Below, piece by piece: positions 6,840 through 8,659 of a stretch of 8,659 nucleotides of DNA. Every line of letters starts with the position of its first letter. Positions within the stretch are counted from its first letter, which is position 1. The notes below the pieces were generated by a model. It saw only the letters and a list, made by a program, of their open reading frames with translations. It ran no database searches and was not told the DNA's origin. A program made the translations under genes and the position numbers. The stretch is from an uncultured Muribaculaceae bacterium (GTDB lineage: Bacteria; Bacteroidota; Bacteroidia; Bacteroidales; Muribaculaceae). Location: NCBI GenBank assembly GCA_910584735.1, contig CAJUBM010000121.1, positions 1 through 8,659 on the forward strand. The letters run 5' to 3'.

Positions 6840-7091
6840 TCGTTATATAACACTTTTGGCAATGGTAACTTTATAGTGGCAGGACCTCCGGGACGGCAGG
6901 CCACCCGAAGAGGCGGAGCCATATAGACGTGTGTTATCAGACAACATCCTGATATGATGCATGTTATATTTAACCATTGGGTGCGCCCCGCCTCTTCGGG
7001 TGGCCTGCCGTCCCGGAGGTCCGGCGCCACTATAAAGTTACCTCGGATAATGTCTTTCGTTAGAAGATTGGTGTCTCCGAATTATGACACA
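6803..7091. repeat. Complete REPIN/MITE-like inverted element, short-tail type (copy 2)
   Basis: This is the only complete copy here. From left to right it has an end hairpin (6803-6839), a short tail, an inverted core arm (6864-6916), a 71-base spacer (6917-6987), a direct core arm (6988-7042), a short tail, and an end hairpin with GTGTC at 7071-7075 and GACAC at 7086-7090. The two core arms are reverse complements except for a two-base gap and one substitution near 6880 in the left arm, which breaks that arm's inner GCCG stem. The tail ends are inverted counterparts: TGTGTCAAAATTC at left, GAATTATGACACA at right. The spacer holds a small hairpin, TATCAG (6935-6940) with CTGATA (6949-6954). 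No transposase or credible gene lies inside, so the element is presumably mobilised in trans or now fixed. It fills the space between two convergent genes. Confidence 0.85.
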
Positions 7092-7114
7092 TTTACATCA
7101 TGCCAAAGAAAAAT

Positions 7115-8323
7115 TCAGTCTAAAATGATGCGATAATCGTAGTTTGCAGTAAGCTCGAACAACGTCAGGGTTGCAACGAAAGTAGATAGTGTGGCATCGG
7201 AGTTCATTTTCAAGACTATCACCGGATGTACATGTGCATCCGATGTTGCGATCTCACGTTTTTTACGAAAATACTCCGCATCAGTTACCTCATCATTTAT
7301 ATATTTCATTCCTAACTCTTCTCTCCTCCTGTAATGTGGTAAATTATAACTAACAAGATGGTAAGTTAAAGAATTACGGTTTCTTCCAAATAACGTTAGT
7401 CGATCATTTGTGACATCCGGGAGTGACACATCCTTATAATTGAAGAATAAAGCATAGGCCGTAGATGGGAAATCGCCTCCCACACAAAGCGGAACCACGC
7501 AATCGGCAGGCAGATTGTCAAGAGAGAGAGTAGGCAGTTCTTCTTCAGCCCCGTCATCGCTCCTTATGAGAGGAAGATATTTTGGTTCATAATCTCCTGC
7601 TATTTCCACCTTTTCGTTCACAACAGTCGGAAGATACACGGTTATAGCATAACAGTTCTTAAAGCCATCATCTGGAATCTCATAATCGAAGCTACTCTCA
7701 ATCTCCTTGTACACATTCATGGGAGATGTCACAAATGAGACAATATTGAATCGGTTGAATGAAAGGCACCGCAACAATTTCTTGACATGGGAGAATGGAG
7801 TGTCTCGGGAGGATTTTATGATTATCCCGGAACCATCCCTCATTTTTTCATTCATCGCAGGCGAGCTCTTATATGCAGCGTTCAGCCATAACTGCATATC
7901 CTCGGAATTGTCCGAGGGCTTCAGTCCAATGGAAGTAGCCGGATTACCGGCGGCGAGTGATTTCAAGGAAGAGCCGATATATTCGGCATTAACAAATTGA
8001 CGTACGGCATCATCCGACAATTTCAAATGTTCGCCGGGATGAAGATCGTTATATCCTTCAAGAGCAGATTGCAGAATGTCTTTCTTGAGTTTGGCTGTAG
8101 ATGTTTCCGTACATTTAGGATTACCAACAAATTTAAGAAACACCTTCCCGTCAGCATCAAGAAATATTTCCAGATAGTCAGAGTCAGCAGGTTTCTTTTC
8201 TGATATGGAATATGGTGCATCAAAACTAAATGATACATTTGAGGTTACGTTATCATTACTGCATGCAGAAATAGCTGCGCATGAGAGCGTGATTAAAATA
8301 ATTAACCTTATGATATTTTTCAT
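7115..8323 (-). CDS. Lipoprotein with two possible ExbD/TolR-like segments
   Basis: I do not recognise a named family for this 402-residue protein. The N terminus (MKNIIRLIILITLS) is a lipoprotein signal peptide with lipobox I18-S-A-C21, followed by SNDN, so the mature protein is lipid-anchored at C21 and faces the periplasm or cell surface. Two segments resemble the periplasmic domain of ExbD/TolR proteins. The first has the strand DYLEIFLDADGKVFL (49-63) and then GIIIKSSRDTPFSHVKKLL (166-184), ending NIVSFVTS. The second is the C-terminal HPVIVLKMNSDATLSTFV (366-383), ending YDYRIIL. In ExbD such segments read as a strand, an acidic or Asp-Thr-Pro turn, a helix and a final strand. The resemblance is read by eye and could be wrong. 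A canonical ExbD has an N-terminal membrane helix with a conserved Asp, and here a lipid anchor takes that place. No exbB or tonB lies nearby. The gene converges on the giant gene, and a repeat element occupies its upstream region. Confidence 0.85.
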   Translation of the reverse strand: MKNIIRLIILITLSCAAISACSNDNVTSNVSFSFDAPYSISEKKPADSDYLEIFLDADGKVFLKFVGNPKCTETSTAKLKKDILQSALEGYNDLHPGEHLKLSDDAVRQFVNAEYIGSSLKSLAAGNPATSIGLKPSDNSEDMQLWLNAAYKSSPAMNEKMRDGSGIIIKSSRDTPFSHVKKLLRCLSFNRFNIVSFVTSPMNVYKEIESSFDYEIPDDGFKNCYAITVYLPTVVNEKVEIAGDYEPKYLPLIRSDDGAEEELPTLSLDNLPADCVVPLCVGGDFPSTAYALFFNYKDVSLPDVTNDRLTLFGRNRNSLTYHLVSYNLPHYRRREELGMKYINDEVTDAEYFRKKREIATSDAHVHPVIVLKMNSDATLSTFVATLTLFELTANYDYRIILD

Positions 8324-8383
8324 AATGATTGGTCAACTTCATTAAAAATATTAAGATAATCTCAGTTGAAAAAGCCGAGTAAA

Positions 8384-8547
8384 TGTGTCATAATTCGGAG
8401 ACACCTATCTTCCAACGAAAAACATTATCCAAGGCGTTGTCTCAAAAATCCAAATAAATGCTTTTCTCTCTCAAAACGGTGGTATCTTTAATGTAACCGG
8501 ATGGTAGTGGCGCCGGACCTCCGGGACGACAGGCCGCCCGAAAAGGC
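8384..8547 (-). repeat. Left half of REPIN/MITE-like element, long-tail type (copy 3)
   Basis: Read on the minus strand this is about 93% identical to 1-162: core, 120-base tail, and end hairpin (GTGTC 8385-8389 with GACAC 8400-8404). The core's palindrome runs 8507-8537; one stem position changed from A to G, which keeps a T-G wobble in the plus-strand reading. It forms the left arm of a composite element with the core at 8604-8657, across an unrelated 56-base spacer (8548-8603). It starts about 60 bases upstream of the lipoprotein start codon, so that gene's promoter must lie in or just beside the element. I found no clear -7 box there. Confidence 0.85.
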
Positions 8548-8603
8548 TCAGCCGAATTAAAAATGCCAACTTCTATACAAAGAATAGCTTATGTTTTTCC
8601 ACT

Positions 8604-8659
8604 CCGCCTCTTCGGGTGGCCTGCCGTCCCGGAGGTCCGGCGCCACTATAAGTTACCAC
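8604..8659 (+). repeat. Right core arm of copy 3, short-tail type, cut by the window end
   Basis: The core begins CCGCCTCTTCGGG and carries the self-complementary hairpin GTGGC (8616-8620) with GCCAC (8642-8646). Positions 8611-8648 are identical to 3-40 and 6995-7032. It ends ACTATAAGTTACC, the short-tail junction of copy 2 with one A missing. This composite therefore has a long tail on its left arm and apparently a short tail on its right. The rest lies beyond the window. Confidence 0.8.

Noticed and set aside
6864..7042. CRISPR-like repeat-spacer-repeat
   Set aside because: The repeats are inverted rather than direct, occur only in pairs, are scattered over three intergenic regions, and no cas gene is present.
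6803..7091. Insertion sequence with a transposase
   Set aside because: The element is under 300 bases and encodes no credible transposase, so at most it is non-autonomous.
7707..8000. 97-residue plus-strand reading frame opposite the lipoprotein gene
   Set aside because: The minus-strand frame has a clear lipoprotein signal peptide and spans the whole interval; the plus-strand frame is a shadow.

Overview
The window looks like chromosomal DNA of a gut-type Bacteroidales, most likely Muribaculaceae or a close relative. Four things point there: the Bacteroidetes TAnnTTTG promoter box, the lack of Shine-Dalgarno sites before the genes, a 1530-residue secreted protein with choice-of-anchor-J and fibronectin-III-like modules ending in a type IX secretion (T9SS) sorting domain, and a lipoprotein with a Bacteroidales-style signal peptide. 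The family placement is inference; there is no rRNA or other marker gene here.

Layout from left to right. Positions 1-162 are one half of a repeated element. Then come a 54-residue rubredoxin (284-448, +), an intergenic hairpin (474-510), tryptophanyl-tRNA synthetase trpS (639-1733, +) and its hairpin terminator (1766-1796). A 449-base intergenic region follows with a good -7 promoter box and a folded 5' leader. The giant T9SS-exported multidomain protein occupies 2183-6775 (+) and ends at a 15-bp perfect stem-loop. A complete copy of the repeated element (about 6803-7091) separates it from a convergent lipoprotein gene (7115-8323, -). A further, cut-off copy of the element (8384-8659) lies upstream of the lipoprotein.

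The genes do not form one pathway. Rubredoxin (electron transfer) and TrpRS (translation) are small housekeeping genes, each followed by its own hairpin. The giant protein and the lipoprotein are cell-envelope or surface proteins, transcribed towards each other. The lipoprotein has no recognised family, but two segments of it look like ExbD/TolR periplasmic domains.

The most unusual content is the repeat family. Five copies of a GC-rich, self-complementary core of about 40-55 bases lie in three intergenic regions. Two pairs are head-to-head inverted copies around unrelated spacers, which resembles REPINs (paired REP sequences) or MITEs. Each core carries a tail, long or short, that ends in a small GTGTC...GACAC hairpin wherever the tail is fully visible. 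No transposase is present in the window. I did not find a defence system, a CRISPR array, tRNA or rRNA genes, or a prophage.
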